A model generated the notes under the pieces. The model did not search any database. It was not told the origin of the DNA and worked only from the letters and a program-made list of their open reading frames with translations. A program made the translations under genes and the position numbers. DNA of 64,000 nucleotides from Caulobacter rhizosphaerae (lineage in GTDB: Bacteria > Pseudomonadota > Alphaproteobacteria > Caulobacterales > Caulobacteraceae), in the NCBI RefSeq assembly GCF_010977555.1, contig NZ_CP048815.1, forward strand, positions 1,418,501-1,482,500, given 5' to 3'. Of this stretch, positions 61,455 through 64,000 are shown one piece after another. Every line of letters starts with the position of its first letter. Position 1 is the first letter of the stretch.

Positions 61455-61479
61455 TCCCTCTCCCCTTGCGGGAGAGGGA
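61455..61479 (+). terminator. Hairpin after the azoR remnant
   Basis: TCCCTCTCCC and GGGAGAGGGA form a 10-bp perfect stem with a CTTGC loop. No T-run follows. The sequence is also a widespread alphaproteobacterial palindrome, so it may be a repeat element acting as the old azoR terminator. Confidence 0.6.
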
Positions 61480-61518
61480 AACCGCGCTAGGACTCTTCCC
61501 ACCTCGGGGAGATCCAGC

Positions 61519-63348
61519 GTGAGTCAGCTCAATCGACGTGATGTTCTAGCGCTCGGTGCGGCCGCCGCTGCGGCGGGCGGCCCAGCCCTGGCCGCCGCCG
61601 CCCCCGGTGACGCCGCCGCCGAGGCCCTGCTGGCCCGGGTCGCCGAGGATCTGATGCGGGAATATCCGGAGAACGCTTCGGCCCTGGGGCTGGACAAGGA
61701 CAGGCGCGCGGCCCTGAAGTCCAGCCTGACCGACCGTTCGCTGGCGGGCCGGGGCACGCTGGCCGCCGCCGCCAGGGCCCGCGTCGCCCGGATGAAGGCG
61801 GTCGACCGCAAGGGGCTGAGCCCGGCGGCCGCCCTCGACCTCGGCGTCGTCCAGACCGCCCACGAACTGGCCGTCGAGGGGTTCGATTTCCCCTATGGCG
61901 ACGCCATCGGCCTGTCTTCGCAGTGGTCCTATCGCAACGCGCCCTATGTGGTGGCCCAGAACACCGGGGCGTTCGTCGAGACGCCCGACTTTCTCGACAG
62001 CCAGCACGCCGTGGCCAACGCCGCCGACGTCGAGTCCTACCTCCACCGTCTGGAGCTCTACGCCGTCCAGTTGGACGGTGAGACGGCGCGCCTGAGGCAT
62101 GACGGCGCATTGGGTGTGGTCGCCCCCGACTTCTTGCTGGACAAGACCCTGAAGCAACAGAAGGGCGCCCGCGCCCAGCCCGTCGCCGATTGGGGCTTGG
62201 TCACCTCGCTGGCCCGCAAGGCCAAGGACGTCCCGGGCGACCACGCGCGCCGCGCCGCCGCCATCGTAGAGGGCAAGATCGCCCCGGCCATGGACCGCCA
62301 GATCGCCGAACTGGCCGCCCATCGCGCCAAGGCGACCGCCGACGCGGGGGCGTGGAAGCTGCCGGACGGCGGCGCCTATTACGCCTGGGCGCTGCGGGCC
62401 GGCACCACCAGCCGCCTGACACCCGACGAGGTCCACCAGATGGGCAAAGAGCAGCTGAAGGCGCTGTTCGCGCGCATGGACACCCTGCTGAAGGCCCAGG
62501 GCCTGACCCAGGGCAGCGTCGGCGCACGGATGAAGGCCCTGGGCGAGGACCCCAAGAACCTGTTCCCCAACACCGACGAGGGCCGGGCCCAGATCCTGGC
62601 CTATCTGAACGGCCGGGTGGCCGACATCCGCACCCGCCTGCCACGCGCCTTCGCCACGATGGTTCCAGGCAACCTGGTCATCAAGCGCGTGCCGGTCGAG
62701 ATCCAGGACGGCGCGCCCGGCGGCTATGCGGCGGCGGGCTCGATCGACGGCACGGTTCCCGGCAACTACTACATCAACCTGCGCGACACGGGCATGTGGC
62801 CGCGCTACGGCCTGCCGACCCTGACCTATCACGAGGGCCTGCCCGGCCACATCTGGCAGGGCGAGTACACCTACAAGCTGCCGCTGGTCCGCTCGCTGCT
62901 GGCCTTCAACGCCTATTCGGAGGGCTGGGCCCTCTACGCGGAACAACTGGCCGACGAGCTGGGCGTCTATGACGGCGATCCGCTGGGCCAGCTGGGCTAC
63001 CTGCAGTCCATCGCCTTCCGCGCCTGCCGCCTGGTGGTCGACACCGGCATTCACGCCAAGCGCTGGACCCGCGACCAGGCGATCGACTGGTTCGTGACCA
63101 CCAACGGCTCGACCCGCCAGGAAGTGCAGGGCGAGGTCGACCGCTACTGCGCCTGGCCGGGCCAGGCCTGCGGCTACAAGGTCGGCCACAGCGAGATCGT
63201 GCGCTTGCGGAGCAAGGCCCAGGCCGCGCTGGGGCCGCGCTTCGACCTGCGCACCTTCGACGATGCGGTGGTGATGGGCGGCAACGTCCCGCTGACCCAG
63301 TTGGAGGGCGTGATCGACGCTTACGTGAAGGGCAAGCGGACAACCTGA
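61519..63348 (+). CDS. DUF885 exported protein, likely zinc-dependent
   Basis: A 609-residue protein with a twin-arginine-like leader (MSQLNRRDVLALGAAAAAAG, cleavage near ALA). DUF885 covers about residues 40-600. 'LPTLTYHEGLPGHIWQGEYT' contains an H-E-x-x-x-x-H arrangement that may bind zinc as in related M32-like peptidases. It starts at GTG 61519 with GGGGAGATC upstream. The family is thought to be hydrolytic, but the substrate is unknown. It stands alone. Confidence 0.87.
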   Translation: MSQLNRRDVLALGAAAAAAGGPALAAAAPGDAAAEALLARVAEDLMREYPENASALGLDKDRRAALKSSLTDRSLAGRGTLAAAARARVARMKAVDRKGLSPAAALDLGVVQTAHELAVEGFDFPYGDAIGLSSQWSYRNAPYVVAQNTGAFVETPDFLDSQHAVANAADVESYLHRLELYAVQLDGETARLRHDGALGVVAPDFLLDKTLKQQKGARAQPVADWGLVTSLARKAKDVPGDHARRAAAIVEGKIAPAMDRQIAELAAHRAKATADAGAWKLPDGGAYYAWALRAGTTSRLTPDEVHQMGKEQLKALFARMDTLLKAQGLTQGSVGARMKALGEDPKNLFPNTDEGRAQILAYLNGRVADIRTRLPRAFATMVPGNLVIKRVPVEIQDGAPGGYAAAGSIDGTVPGNYYINLRDTGMWPRYGLPTLTYHEGLPGHIWQGEYTYKLPLVRSLLAFNAYSEGWALYAEQLADELGVYDGDPLGQLGYLQSIAFRACRLVVDTGIHAKRWTRDQAIDWFVTTNGSTRQEVQGEVDRYCAWPGQACGYKVGHSEIVRLRSKAQAALGPRFDLRTFDDAVVMGGNVPLTQLEGVIDAYVKGKRTT

Positions 63349-63368
63349 GCTCCCTCAAATCCTGCTCA

Positions 63369-64000
<632 letters not shown>

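Overview
The window is a GC-rich stretch of an alphaproteobacterial chromosome, most likely Caulobacter or a close relative in the Caulobacterales. The reasons are the codon bias, two TonB-dependent receptors, a methionine synthase split into two genes, a promoter whose -10 reads GCTAAC, a LacI-type palindrome of the kind known from Caulobacter sugar regulons, and palindromic REP elements typical of this group. The genus is inferred from gene content and motifs; no search was run. Nothing indicates a plasmid or an intact prophage. Coding density is high, and many genes overlap by 4 bp (ATGA, GTGA or TTGA).

Region by region: 1-8720 is a surface-polysaccharide cluster. It holds two related glycosyltransferase-like proteins that converge on each other, a non-hydrolysing UDP-GlcNAc 2-epimerase, an NAD-dependent epimerase, a hexapeptide acetyltransferase, a UDP-sugar 6-dehydrogenase and a Gfo/Idh/MocA dehydrogenase. 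This resembles a di-N-acetyl-hexuronic acid (Wbp-type) pathway that lacks its aminotransferase. 8142-19837 holds a GNAT enzyme, a DUF6916 protein, three tandem phage-tail-collar (MdpB-like) proteins and a 2857-residue calcium-binding adhesin-like protein with ten 96-residue repeats and an RTX C-terminus. 19900-30245 has a MerR regulator fused to a P-loop ATPase, a secreted GH2 glycosidase, PurU, a heme-type TonB receptor divergent from a DUF4198/EF-hand pair across a Fur-like palindrome, an SRPBCC-ArsR pair, a DUF4424 protein and Rnk. 30610-43045 is mixed housekeeping: tRNA-Ser(GGA), MsrA, small conserved proteins, an MFS symporter, an orphan HisKA_2-type kinase, an esterase, a DUF3883 protein, an ATPase and a dipeptidyl-peptidase IV-like enzyme. 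43150-43269 is a gene-free unit with promoter, operator, three hairpins and an intrinsic terminator that looks like a small RNA gene. It is followed by an unusual protein with a ribbon-helix-helix, a membrane segment and an EF-hand. 43686-52007 has LepB, a second TonB receptor, EttA, a PfpI-type protein, a 2-hydroxyacid dehydrogenase and a VOC protein.

52080-60174 is a methionine/one-carbon operon. An ArsR-methyltransferase fusion sits behind a perfect palindrome and is followed by metF, a subclass B3 metallo-beta-lactamase, metH part 1 (homocysteine domain), a Ddl-like ATP-grasp ligase, a DUF4259 protein and metH part 2 (pterin, cap, B12 and activation domains). 60271-64000 holds an NYN-domain protein, a remnant of an azoreductase gene, a Tat-exported DUF885 protein and the start of a GH1 beta-glucosidase lipoprotein.

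The observations most worth following are the collar-protein/giant-adhesin locus, the sRNA candidate, the membrane RHH-EF-hand protein, the MerR-ATPase fusion, and the beta-lactamase and ligase genes embedded in the methionine operon. Several small genes (DUF3309, an entericidin-like lipoprotein, a 55-residue protein) are easy to miss.
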